Shown piece after piece: positions 17,308 through 25,934 of a stretch of 64,000 nt of DNA. The notes beneath the pieces were generated by a model that was not told where the DNA came from, did no database searches, and was given only the letters and a program-made list of their open reading frames with translations. Within the stretch, counting starts at the first letter, position 1, and every line of letters starts with the position of its first letter. The translations under genes were made by a program, and so were the position numbers. This stretch comes from Phycisphaerales bacterium (GTDB lineage: Bacteria; Planctomycetota; Phycisphaerae; Phycisphaerales; UBA1924), in assembly GCA_020846975.1 (NCBI GenBank), contig JADLCX010000067.1, forward strand, positions 1 to 64,000, read 5' to 3'.

Positions 17308-17784
17308 TCAGGCGCGAGAGTCCATCGGTTCACCGCACTCCGGACAGATGGAGCGATCGCCGAGGCCTCGCAAGTCATACCCGCACTTCCCGCATTGAGC
17401 GGTCTCAAGCTCTTCGACCGGAAGTTGCCGTCGTACGAACCACCGAATAGGACGGGAATAAAGCCACCCGACAGTGATCAGCATGGCACCGTAACCGACG
17501 CATAGTCCACCCACGGTCATAGCATCTCCGCAGAGTGAACCGAACTGAACCTGCTGTCGGACGAGGTCTGGGTAAGGGACACCAACAAGGTTTGCGATGC
17601 AGTCGCTGCACGCGCATCCTTGGTAGCCCGCGCGCTTGATCGCCACGGTCATGCGTGCTTGTGCAAACGGTCGGCTGTTCCAGAGCGTGTGAAGGCCGAA
17701 GGTCGATACCAGCAGGCCGAGCACCACGAATGCGATGCGCAACCGACGAATGACGATCAAATCTGTCGGCGGTGTGCTGGGCAC
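17308..17784 (-). CDS. Small membrane protein with C-terminal zinc ribbon
   Basis: About 158 residues starting at a GTG (17784). There is a hydrophobic helix near the N-terminus (LRIAFVVLGLLVSTFGLHTLW), a Cys-rich GCACSDCIANLVG loop, a second helix (GGLCVGYGAMLITVGWLYS) and a C-terminal zinc ribbon CGKCGYDLRGLG...CPECGEP. The ribbon is common in planctomycete membrane proteins and sits on the inside if the first helix is inserted N-in. The open frame continues far upstream through murE antisense, so the true start is uncertain. Function unknown; another ribbon protein of the same type lies at 50139-51626. Confidence 0.65.
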   Translation of the reverse strand: MPSTPPTDLIVIRRLRIAFVVLGLLVSTFGLHTLWNSRPFAQARMTVAIKRAGYQGCACSDCIANLVGVPYPDLVRQQVQFGSLCGDAMTVGGLCVGYGAMLITVGWLYSRPIRWFVRRQLPVEELETAQCGKCGYDLRGLGDRSICPECGEPMDSRA

Positions 17785-17856
17785 GCACGTACTATAACTG
17801 TCGGGTGTAGATCGGTGGATGTATGAACAGCGGTATCGGCCAGAAGGGATTCTCCG

Positions 17857-19569
17857 ATGCGACTGGGCGACCTGATTCATGGGCTTGATGTGCGGCTTGC
17901 GGGCTTGGGCGCGGCGCTGGGCGACCTGCGCATCTGTGACCTGACCGAGGACTCGCGCACGGCGATGCCCGGGTCGCTGTTCATCGCGCGCAAGGGCGAG
18001 AAGTCCGACGGCACGAAGTTCATCGGCGCGGCGATCGAGGCCGGGGCGGCGGCGGTGCTGGTTGATGATGCCTCTGTCAGGCTGCCCGCGCTGCCGAAGG
18101 GGCACCACGAGGTCGCGCTGCTGGTGACGGGCGACATCCTGCTCGCCAGCGCGCAGATGGCCGAGCGGTTCTACGGGTCGCCGTCGAGCAGGCTCATCAT
18201 GATCGGCGTGACGGGGACCAAGGGGAAGACGACGACCGCGTACCTGATCCATCAGATCCTCAACGCACTGGGCGTGCGGACGGGGATGATCGGGACGGTG
18301 TGCATCGACGACGGGGTGGAGGTCGCGCCCGCGAGCCTGACGACCCCGCCCGCGCTCGAGGTCTCGTGCACGCTGGGGCGGATGGTGGAGGCCGGGTGCG
18401 CGGCGTGCGTCATGGAAGTATCGAGCCACGCGCTGCACCAGCGGCGCGTGGGCGCGGCGGGAGGTGTCGAGTTCCGCGCGGGCATGTTCACCAACCTGAC
18501 CGGCGACCACCTCGACTACCACGGGACGATGGAGGAGTACGCCGCGGCCAAGGCGATGCTGTTCGCCGGGCTGCCGACGGCCGAGGACGGGGGCGTGGCG
18601 GTGGTGAACATCATGGACCCGGCGCACTCGGGGATGGTGAAGGGTTGTCGCGCGAGGGTGCTGCGCTGCTCGATCGACAAGCCGCTGGCGGTTCGCGGCG
18701 GGGGGACCGCGCCGGAGACGCTGTGCACGGCGAAGGTGCTGCGCGAGGGGGCGGACTGGACAGAGGTGGAGTTCGTCGGGCCGTGGGGTCATCACGCCTG
18801 CCGCGTGCCGCTGGCGGGGGAGTTCAACGTGATGAACGCGCTGCAGGCCGCGGCGGTGGTGCACGGGGTTTTCGGCGGGACGGGGGAGGACGACTTCTCG
18901 TTCGCGATCATCGCCGAGGCTCTGGCGCGGTGCGGCGCGCCGCCGGGCCGGATGGAGCCGGTGACGGCCGAGGGCGCGGAGATCACGGTGCTGGTGGATT
19001 ACGCGCATACCGACGACGCCTTGAAGAACGTGCTGACGACCGTTCGAGGAACGATGGCACGCGGTTGTGGGGGCGGGGGGAAGGGGGAGTTGTGGTGCGT
19101 GTTCGGGTGCGGGGGCGATCGGGACCGGACCAAGCGGCCGCGGATGGGGAAGGTGGCGTCGGAACTGGCGGACCGGATCGTGATCACCAGCGACAACCCG
19201 AGGACCGAGAGCGCGGACGGGATCATCGCGGAGGTCCTGTCGGGGGTGGCGGCGGAGTCGCAGCCGCGGGTGAAGGTGGAAGCGGACCGGGAGCGGGCGA
19301 TCGGGTTGGCGGTGAAGGGGGCGAAGGCGGGGGACGTGGTGGTGATCGCGGGGAAGGGGCACGAGACGTACCAGATCCTGCCGGACCCGCGGCGAGCCGG
19401 AGGGACGGTGACGCGGGAGTTTGACGATCGTGAGGTGGCGCGGATGGCGCTGCGGGCGCGGGGCGTGGCGGTGCGCGAGAAGCGGGTGGAGTGCGAGGAG
19501 GAAGAGGACGACCTGGAGGGGGAGCAAGGTTCACTTGGGGAAGTTGGGGTTGCCGATAGACAGGGGTGA
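17857..19569 (+). CDS. murE: UDP-N-acetylmuramoyl-tripeptide synthetase
   Basis: Adds the third stem-peptide residue to UDP-MurNAc-L-Ala-D-Glu in the cytosol. The 570-residue product has an N-terminal domain with SRTAMPGSLFIARKGEK, the ATP P-loop GVTGTKGKTTTAY at about 117-129, TTPPALEV, MEVSSHAL, NLTGDHLDYHGT, and the C-terminal SDNPRTE at about 447-453. The DNPR sequence is the marker of the meso-diaminopimelate-specific MurE, so mDAP is the predicted substrate. The last ~40 residues (an acidic stretch EECEEEEDD) are an extension. It begins a murE-murF-mraY set with 111- and 123-base gaps. The ATG at 17857 fits the family start. Confidence 0.93.
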   Translation: MRLGDLIHGLDVRLAGLGAALGDLRICDLTEDSRTAMPGSLFIARKGEKSDGTKFIGAAIEAGAAAVLVDDASVRLPALPKGHHEVALLVTGDILLASAQMAERFYGSPSSRLIMIGVTGTKGKTTTAYLIHQILNALGVRTGMIGTVCIDDGVEVAPASLTTPPALEVSCTLGRMVEAGCAACVMEVSSHALHQRRVGAAGGVEFRAGMFTNLTGDHLDYHGTMEEYAAAKAMLFAGLPTAEDGGVAVVNIMDPAHSGMVKGCRARVLRCSIDKPLAVRGGGTAPETLCTAKVLREGADWTEVEFVGPWGHHACRVPLAGEFNVMNALQAAAVVHGVFGGTGEDDFSFAIIAEALARCGAPPGRMEPVTAEGAEITVLVDYAHTDDALKNVLTTVRGTMARGCGGGGKGELWCVFGCGGDRDRTKRPRMGKVASELADRIVITSDNPRTESADGIIAEVLSGVAAESQPRVKVEADRERAIGLAVKGAKAGDVVVIAGKGHETYQILPDPRRAGGTVTREFDDREVARMALRARGVAVREKRVECEEEEDDLEGEQGSLGEVGVADRQG

Positions 19570-19680
19570 GCGCGGTCCGCGGACGAGGTCGAACATCTCG
19601 ATCCGGCGGGATCGGGAAGGGCATGATCGAACAAGAGCACACGCGCGGCGCGGAGCGGCCGGGCACCCCGAAGGCACCCC

Positions 19681-21234
19681 ATGAGTTTCTGGACACCTGA
19701 GAGTCTGCGTTCGGCGTGCGGCGGTTCGTGGATCGTGCGGCCGCCGCAGATCCAACTGCCGAAGGACCGGCCGGCGGACCTGCCGCTGCCGCCCTTGCAC
19801 GCGCCGATCACGGGGCTTTCGACCGATACGCGGGCGATCAGGCCCGGGCAGGTGTTTCTCGCGCTGCGCGGGGAGCGGTTCGACGGGCACGAGTACCTGC
19901 CGGATGCGGTGAACGCGGGTTCGCCGATCCTGATCGTGGATGAGGCGGGCGCGGCGCGAGTGCCGTCGAGCGGGTTTGAGCCGCAGGTCGGGGTGATGAA
20001 GGTCGCGGACACGGCCAGGGCGCTGATGCGGATCGCGGCGGCGTACCGGAAGACGCTGGAGCGGGTGCGGGTGATTGCGGTGTGCGGGTCGAACGGGAAG
20101 ACGACGACGTCGGGGCTGATCCGGCAGACGCTTGTGGCGTGCGGGTTCAAGGGCAGCGCGAGCAGGAAGAGTTTCAACAACTCGATCGGTGTGCCGCTGA
20201 CGATCCTGTCGGCGCAGCCGACGGACCAGTTCCTGGTCTGCGAGGTGGGAACGAACGCGCCGGGCGAGATCTCGCAGTTGTCGGAGATCGTGCGGCCGGA
20301 CATCGCGGTGATCACGTCGATCGGGCGCGAGCACCTGGAGGGTTTCGGGGACCTGGCGGGCGTGGCGAGGGAAGAGGCGAGCGTGCTGAAGCACCTGAGC
20401 CGCGCGCCCAAGGGGGGCGCGATCGTGACGGCGGATTCGCCGGAACTGGCGGAGCAGTTGAGAGCGGCGGGGCCGATCGCGAACCTGATCACCTTCGGCC
20501 GGCACGCGGGTGCGACGCTGCGGCTGACCTCGGTTCGGCACGCGGCGGACAGCGCGGGGCGGATCGGGCTGGAGTTCACGATCAACGGGCGGCTGAACGG
20601 GCGGATGGAGATGATCGGTCAGCACAACGCGCTGAACGCGCTGGCGGCGTTCGCGGTGGCGAGGCGGATGGGCGCGGACGATGCGAGGGCGCTGGGCGCG
20701 CTCGCGACGGCGAGCGGGCCGGAGATGCGGCTGGAGCGCGTGAGCATGGGCGGGATGGAGTTCATCAACGACGCGTACAACGCGAATCCTGATTCGATGA
20801 CGGCGGCGATCGGGACGCTGGCGGAGTTGTCGCGGGCGCGGGCGGGCTCGGGGGGGCGCACGGTGGCGGTGCTGGCGGACATGCTCGAACTGGGCGAGGC
20901 GTCGGAGTCGGGGCACCGGGACGCGGCGCGGGCGATCCTGGGCGCGGGGAGCGAGAACGGGCCGGACCTGGTGGTTCTGTGCGGGCCGACGATGCGGCAC
21001 GCGCACGAGGAACTCATCGCGGGCGGATGGGGCGCATCGCGGGCGGTGCATGTGCCGACGATGGATGATGATGCGGCGGCGCGGGTGGCGGGGATGCTGC
21101 GGGCGGGGGACCTGGTGCTGTTGAAGGGCTCGCGGCGGATGCGGCTGGAGCGGGTGGTGGAGGCGTTCAAGCGAGAGGCGGGCGGGTCGGGCGTGGAGAT
21201 GGCGCGATTCGGGCCCGCGGTGTGCGGCGCATGA
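19681..21234 (+). CDS. murF: UDP-N-acetylmuramoyl-tripeptide--D-alanyl-D-alanine ligase
   Basis: Joins D-Ala-D-Ala to the UDP-MurNAc tripeptide, the last cytosolic step of the precursor. The 517-residue protein has the Mur N-terminal part LSTDTRAIRPGQVFLALRGERFDGHEYL, the P-loop VCGSNGKTTTSGLI at about 133-146, a central NNSIGVPLTIL, VCEVGTNAPGEISQLSEIVRPDIAVI, IGREHLEGF and the C-terminal EFINDAYNANPDSM and VLADMLELGE blocks typical of MurF. All expected Mur ligase motifs are present. It follows murE by 111 bases. Confidence 0.93.
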   Translation: MSFWTPESLRSACGGSWIVRPPQIQLPKDRPADLPLPPLHAPITGLSTDTRAIRPGQVFLALRGERFDGHEYLPDAVNAGSPILIVDEAGAARVPSSGFEPQVGVMKVADTARALMRIAAAYRKTLERVRVIAVCGSNGKTTTSGLIRQTLVACGFKGSASRKSFNNSIGVPLTILSAQPTDQFLVCEVGTNAPGEISQLSEIVRPDIAVITSIGREHLEGFGDLAGVAREEASVLKHLSRAPKGGAIVTADSPELAEQLRAAGPIANLITFGRHAGATLRLTSVRHAADSAGRIGLEFTINGRLNGRMEMIGQHNALNALAAFAVARRMGADDARALGALATASGPEMRLERVSMGGMEFINDAYNANPDSMTAAIGTLAELSRARAGSGGRTVAVLADMLELGEASESGHRDAARAILGAGSENGPDLVVLCGPTMRHAHEELIAGGWGASRAVHVPTMDDDAAARVAGMLRAGDLVLLKGSRRMRLERVVEAFKREAGGSGVEMARFGPAVCGA

Positions 21235-21357
21235 CCGGCCTGCCGGCGTAGCGGCGGGATTGACCCGACGAAGCGCCTCTTCGACGGGGATGCCGATGCC
21301 GCGACCGCCGGTTTTGGGGTTGGCGGGGGCGATTCGACGATTGAGAGCACCGGTTCG

Positions 21358-22560
21358 ATGATCTACGTGCTCTATGACCGGCTCCGGTCCACGCTGGTGG
21401 ACTGGAATGTGGATTGGCTGTTCATGGTTCTGGACCAGCGGACGTTCCGCGCGCTGGCGGCGGCGCTCTTGGCGTTCGTGCTGGTGGTGTTCTCGGGTCC
21501 ACGGGTGATCCGGTGGCTGCGGAAGAAGAAGATCGGTGACACGGGCTCGACGGATGCGGAGAGCCTGCGCGCGGCGGCGGGGAGCAAGAAGAACACGCCG
21601 ACGATGGGGGGGGTTCTGATCTGTGGGGCGATCGTGGTGTGCACGGGGCTGCTGGCCGACGTGCGGAACTTCTACGTGCTGCTGGGGCTGGTGGTGGTGG
21701 TGTGGCTGGCGTTGCTTGGGGGGGTTGATGACTGGCTGAAACTGACGGCCGCGAGCAGGCCGGGCGGGTCGAGGCAGGGCTTGTACGCGTGGGAGAAACT
21801 GGTCTTTCAGTTGGGGCTGGGAGCGCTGGTGGGGTACTTCGTGTTCAGCCACGGGGACAACCCCGATGTCGCGCAGGACATGGGCCATGTGCTGAGCCTG
21901 CCGCTGCAGAAGACGTGGGTTCGGGCCGAGGGCGGGGCGGGGTGGGACGCGAACGCGTCGCTGATCTACCTGGGCATGCCGCTGTTCATCGTGCTGGCGG
22001 TGCTGATGGTGGCGGGGATGAGCAACGCGGTGAACATCGCCGACGGGATGGACGGGCTGGCGGCCGGAACGACGACGATCGTGGCGATCGGGATGATTGT
22101 TCTGACGCAGATCGCGGGCGACGACTACGTGGCCAAGCTCTTGCTGGTGCCGAGCGTGCCGGGGTCGGAGGAACTGCTGGTGCTGGCGGCCACGATCGCG
22201 GGCGCGTGCCTGGGGTTCCTGTGGTGGAACTGCCTGCCGGCGCAGGTGTTCATGGGCGATACGGGGTCGCTGGCGCTCGGAGGCGTGCTGGCCTATATCG
22301 CGGTGGTGATCCGGCAGGAACTGCTGCTGCTGATCATGAGCGGCGTGTTCCTGATCGAGATCGCGTCGGTGGTTCTGCAGGTCGGGTACTTCAAGTACAC
22401 GCGAGCACGGACCGGGACCGGGCAGCGGCTGTTCAAGGTCGCGCCGATCCACCACCATTTTCACATCAGCGGGTGGACGGAGCAGCAGGTGGTCAGCCGG
22501 TTCTGGATCGTGACCAGCATCCTCGTGGTGCTCGCGCTGGCGATGATCAAGGTGAGGTAG
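21358..22560 (+). CDS. mraY: Phospho-N-acetylmuramoyl-pentapeptide transferase
   Basis: Integral membrane enzyme that moves phospho-MurNAc-pentapeptide to undecaprenyl phosphate, giving lipid I. The 400-residue product has about ten hydrophobic segments. Key cytosolic motifs are KKNTPTMGG, the DD pair in GGVDDWLKL (about 120-126), NAVNIADGMDGLA, FMGDTGSLALGG and PIHHHFH near the C-terminus. The triple histidine is kept, but the next residue, usually E, is H. The GTG at 21358 or near it follows the 123-base gap after murF; a start slightly downstream (ATG 21424) would remove the first helix. Converges with a dockerin gene across several hairpins. Confidence 0.92.
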   Translation: MIYVLYDRLRSTLVDWNVDWLFMVLDQRTFRALAAALLAFVLVVFSGPRVIRWLRKKKIGDTGSTDAESLRAAAGSKKNTPTMGGVLICGAIVVCTGLLADVRNFYVLLGLVVVVWLALLGGVDDWLKLTAASRPGGSRQGLYAWEKLVFQLGLGALVGYFVFSHGDNPDVAQDMGHVLSLPLQKTWVRAEGGAGWDANASLIYLGMPLFIVLAVLMVAGMSNAVNIADGMDGLAAGTTTIVAIGMIVLTQIAGDDYVAKLLLVPSVPGSEELLVLAATIAGACLGFLWWNCLPAQVFMGDTGSLALGGVLAYIAVVIRQELLLLIMSGVFLIEIASVVLQVGYFKYTRARTGTGQRLFKVAPIHHHFHISGWTEQQVVSRFWIVTSILVVLALAMIKVR

Positions 22561-22688
22561 TGGGTTGGGGGGGAGGGCGGGCGTGGGGCGTGGGGCGGGG
22601 GGATGTCAGCGGGGAGGGGCGGAGGAGAGGGCGATGCGCTCGCGTCGGAAACGCGGGGTACCCGAATGCGGGGAGTCATGAACTGAAA

Positions 22689-22712
22689 AGCCCCGGCTGG
22701 CGGGCCGGGGCT
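22689..22712 (-). terminator. Terminator for the dockerin gene at 22798
   Basis: AGCCCCGGC and GCCGGGGCT form a 9-bp stem with a 6-base loop. Read on the minus strand the stem is followed by a TTTT run, as for an intrinsic terminator. It serves the convergent intergenic space between mraY and the dockerin gene. Confidence 0.7.
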
Positions 22713-22736
22713 GTTGGGGTGCGGGTGACTCTCGTT

Positions 22737-22769
22737 GAAGTTCAGGCGGGATCGACCCGCCTGAACTTC
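22737..22769. terminator. Long perfect hairpin between mraY and a dockerin gene
   Basis: A 14-bp perfect stem, GAAGTTCAGGCGGG with its complement, around loop ATCGA. It precedes a second hairpin (22771-22790) and follows the U-tract hairpin at 22689-22712. Together the three hairpins fill the convergent gap. Function may be bidirectional termination. Confidence 0.55.
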
Positions 22770-22770
22770 A

Positions 22771-22794
22771 CATCGGCAGGGATGCCGATGCCAC
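22771..22794. repeat. Dispersed hairpin repeat, copy 1
   Basis: CATCGGCA and TGCCGATG form an 8-bp stem with tetraloop GGGA, followed by CCAC. The same 24-base unit recurs at 25716-25739 with three differences, and a 14-base part of it at 21287-21300. Confidence 0.6.
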
Positions 22795-22797
22795 TGA

Positions 22798-25335
22798 TTA
22801 GCAGCCGCCGAAGTAGGCGGCGAGGAAGTCGAAGATGTCCTGGACCGAGACGCCGTTGGGGGCGCCGGGGCCGGGCGCGCTGTCGTTGGTGTTGGCGCAC
22901 GCATCGGTGGAGAAGTAGCCGGTCAGGAAGTCGAATATGTCCTGGACGGAGATACCGCCGGGCGCTCCCGGGCCGGGGGCGGACTTGTTGTAGTTGCCGC
23001 GGCAGCACGGGGCGGTGAAGCTGAAGGGTGTGCAGGCCGAGCCGCTGCCGCCGAAGGTACGGTTGGCGCCCGAGCAGGCAGCGGGGGAAGTGATGACGCA
23101 GGAAGAGCCGCAGCAGCAGGCGCCGTTGGGCTGCGGGCAGGGGTTGGGCGTGCAGGAAGTTCCGGCGCCCTGGGCGGAGCCGGCGCACGCGGCGGCGAGG
23201 ACGAAGGTGCAGTTGCCCGCGGTGTCGCAGCAGGCCTCGGGCTGCGGGCAGATGACCTGGGCGCAGACGCTGAGGTCGCCCTGGTAGGTTCCGCCGGCGG
23301 TCGCGCAATCGGCCGAGGAGAGGACGGAGCAGGTGCCATCGGCCGCGCAGCACGCGCCGGGGCAGCGGTTGGGGGTGCAGGTGGTGTTGTCACCCTGGTA
23401 GGCTCCGCCGACGGTGACATCCACGCACGCACCCTCGACGGAGAGGAAGCAGGCGCCGGCGCCGGGGACGCAGCAGGCACCGACGGTGGCGAGGGTGACC
23501 TTGATCTGGTAGCTGTTGTCGCCGCTGTCGCACGGGACGCCGCCGAAGTCAACCGGCAGGATGTTGATGCGGAAGCCGCCTCCTGCGGTGACCTGGACAT
23601 CGAGGATGTTGTCGTTGGCGCAGTAGGGGAGGAGCGCTCCGCCGAGGAAGGTTCCGTTGTCAACGCCGGGGTTGCAGGAGCCTCCGAAGAGGTTGGTGAT
23701 GGCCGGGAACTCATTGATGAACTGGACGGTGTACCAGGTGGTGCCGTCGCCATTGGTGTCGGGCACAAGGCCGTTGAGCGACCAGAAGTCGAAGTCGCGC
23801 AGGGTGCCGACGTTGTCGGAGAGACCGGAGAGGACATCGCCGAGGTTGAAGGTCATCACGCCCGCGCCGTCGCAGGCGCTGTTGGTGCTGAGGTTGGCGC
23901 CGCAGGGATCCGTCTCGGTGACGACCGCGCCGCCCATGTCGGGCGTGAGGGAGAGGTCGGCGGGGATCTCGCACTGGTCGCTGGCGCACGGCACGACGGT
24001 GGGCGTATCGCCCGCGCCGGTCACGGAGAGTTGGAAGGTTCCGGTGGCGAGCTGGAAGCCGTAGACGGCGATGTAGTAGTTGACGCCCGCCTCGGCGACC
24101 CACGTGACCAGGGAGGGATCGCCGGCATCGGCATCGGTGCCCTGGTCGCAGGCGCCGGGTTGTCCGGGCGTGCCAGGTCCGGTGTCGTTGTTGGCGACGC
24201 AGTTCAGGCCGCTGTGGTCATCGCCGGTGCAGGTGCCGCAGTAGACATTGAGCACCGTGTCGAAGGTCGTCTGGGCCTGTGTTCCACAGGTCCCGGCGGT
24301 GAGGGTCTGCGTGGTGGCGCTGTTGACCACGTACCAGAGCGTGGGCGCGTTGACGGGGTTGGCGCCACAGAAGGGGGTGGGGAGGAGCAGGCCGCGGGCC
24401 GTGCCGACCCCCGTCACCGCACCACCGACGGCGATGGACTCGGCCGTCGAGCAGCGGGCGTTGGGGAGCGGGGGCAGGATGCACGCGTTGGGCGCGGTGG
24501 CGAGGCTGAAGCACCAGGCCGTATCGAAGCCGTTCACGCGGAACGCGGCCGTGGCGAGGTAGTCATCGATGAGGGTATCGGTGCTTCCCGCGGGGTCGTT
24601 GTGGCCGAACTGGATCAACACGCGGTCCCGGTTGGGGCTGGTGGCGGCGGCGGAGTCGGTGTGCCAGCGCCAGCGACTGCCGAAGGGCCAGGGCGTGACG
24701 CCGTCGATATCGAACGAGGCTCCGTTGATCTGGAGCCAGCGGCACTCGCCCGCGGCGACGTCGAGGCCGGTGGGGCGAAGCGGATCCGGGGGTAGCGTGA
24801 CGGTCCAGACATAGCCGGGGACGCTGCCGTTGGCCGGGCCGCGGACCAGGCCGTTGGTGGTATCGACACGCATGGAGTAGAGGACGGTGAGGGCGACCCC
24901 GTCGGAGGGCGCGCCGCCCATGTCGGCGTACATGGTGATGTCGAAACCTTCGTTGGCCACGGCGGGCTCGGTGCCGCCGCCACCGAGCGCCGAGGTCTGG
25001 TACTGGCCCCAGAAGCAGATCGAGGTGAGCGTGCCGGCGGCGCCGAAGGTCACATCGTCCTGGGTGTAGAAGCCGTTACCGCCGCCGTTCTCGGCGCGAT
25101 CGCTGGAGAGCGAGCCCTGGTTGGTGGCGACGAGCTGCTGGCAGTTGGCCGCGGGCTGGGTGCAGCCCGGGCCGCGGTTGACGATTCCGCCGGGCGCGAC
25201 GATGACGGGGTTGGGGTTGTAAGGAAGCCAGTCCAACGTGGATGGGCTGGGGACGGCAGGCTGAGCCAGGGCCATGCCGGTGCAGGCGACGAGGCCCGCG
25301 ACTGCGAAAGCAGAAGAACGACACAATCCGACCAC
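22798..25335 (-). CDS. Large exported protein with GC-type dockerin tag and Cys-rich repeats
   Basis: An 845-residue protein. The start is set by an AGGAGG six bases before a GTG at 25335, which opens a signal peptide (VVGLCRSSAFAVAGLVACTGMALA). The body has an N-terminal beta-rich half and an Asp/Cys-rich region with repeated DTVLNVYCGTC and CGAN... patterns, then about four Cys-rich repeats of the type GACC..G.C......C....G.Y.G. The last 65 residues hold two dockerin units, each with an inserted SAPGPGAP in the Ca loop, before VQDIFDFL; the protein ends in GGC. The insertion is unusual among the tags here. Catalytic function unknown. The gene converges with mraY. Confidence 0.78.
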   Translation of the reverse strand: MVGLCRSSAFAVAGLVACTGMALAQPAVPSPSTLDWLPYNPNPVIVAPGGIVNRGPGCTQPAANCQQLVATNQGSLSSDRAENGGGNGFYTQDDVTFGAAGTLTSICFWGQYQTSALGGGGTEPAVANEGFDITMYADMGGAPSDGVALTVLYSMRVDTTNGLVRGPANGSVPGYVWTVTLPPDPLRPTGLDVAAGECRWLQINGASFDIDGVTPWPFGSRWRWHTDSAAATSPNRDRVLIQFGHNDPAGSTDTLIDDYLATAAFRVNGFDTAWCFSLATAPNACILPPLPNARCSTAESIAVGGAVTGVGTARGLLLPTPFCGANPVNAPTLWYVVNSATTQTLTAGTCGTQAQTTFDTVLNVYCGTCTGDDHSGLNCVANNDTGPGTPGQPGACDQGTDADAGDPSLVTWVAEAGVNYYIAVYGFQLATGTFQLSVTGAGDTPTVVPCASDQCEIPADLSLTPDMGGAVVTETDPCGANLSTNSACDGAGVMTFNLGDVLSGLSDNVGTLRDFDFWSLNGLVPDTNGDGTTWYTVQFINEFPAITNLFGGSCNPGVDNGTFLGGALLPYCANDNILDVQVTAGGGFRINILPVDFGGVPCDSGDNSYQIKVTLATVGACCVPGAGACFLSVEGACVDVTVGGAYQGDNTTCTPNRCPGACCAADGTCSVLSSADCATAGGTYQGDLSVCAQVICPQPEACCDTAGNCTFVLAAACAGSAQGAGTSCTPNPCPQPNGACCCGSSCVITSPAACSGANRTFGGSGSACTPFSFTAPCCRGNYNKSAPGPGAPGGISVQDIFDFLTGYFSTDACANTNDSAPGPGAPNGVSVQDIFDFLAAYFGGC

Positions 25336-25934
25336 AATGCACCTCCTCACGCCGTCTGGCGTGATCCTCAAGGAAAGGAACTGGGCCGCACGGTGGTACA
25401 CATCCGCGCGGCGAATGGAACCTCCACATCCTGTCGCAGAACGCGGCAGGACCAATAATGGAGGTTAACCCAAGTTTTGGAGGCGTGCCCAAGAAATCGG
25501 CACGGTGTGAGTAAACGGGGGAGCACGAGGCTCACCGAGCGTGCGCTAGTTCGAGGCGGGCCGGATTGTTTGCAAGGCGTTTGCAACGAGGCCGGGCGGG
25601 AACGTGTGATGGTGCCGCGACGGAGCGTGTGAAGGCACGGTTGGTGGGCCGGGGCTGCGAACTATTCGAGTGTCGGCACCGAGCGTCCAGCCGGGATGGA
25701 CTCGGCTGCGCGCCGCATCGGCAAAGATGCCGACGCCACGGGATGCGATGCCAAGCGCGAAGGATTGTCGAGTGGTGGATGCGAGAAGCGGGGTGCCCGA
25801 ACCGAGTGTGGAAAAGGGATTCGGACGCAAAACCTGCGCAATTGGGTCGTATCTTGGGGGCTCTGTAGAGAAATTGGCCCGATCCGAGCGTGCGGATCGC
25901 TTGGCAATCACCGGATCAGTTGGTAGTCTTCTGG
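25336..25934. other. Long intergenic region with repeats
   Basis: About 600 bases between divergent genes. It holds a directly repeated GTTTGCAA (around 25567-25582), the dispersed hairpin repeat at 25716-25739, and the stem CGATCCG/CGGATCG at 25880-25899. No protein of recognisable type is seen; short frames inside appear to be noise. Promoters of both flanking genes must lie here. Confidence 0.5.
25716..25739. repeat. Dispersed hairpin repeat, copy 2
   Basis: CATCGGCA, AAGA, TGCCGA and then CGCCAC: the same unit as 22771-22794 with 21 of 24 bases identical and the stem largely preserved. It lies about 200 bases before the start of protein B. Confidence 0.6.

Noticed and set aside
17308-19527. 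A 739-codon minus-strand frame reading into the zinc-ribbon protein
   Set aside because: Only the last ~158 codons look like a protein; the earlier part is the shadow of murE.
19531-22464. A 977-codon minus-strand frame opposite murF and mraY
   Set aside because: Arg/His/Pro-rich antisense noise against well-identified Mur genes.
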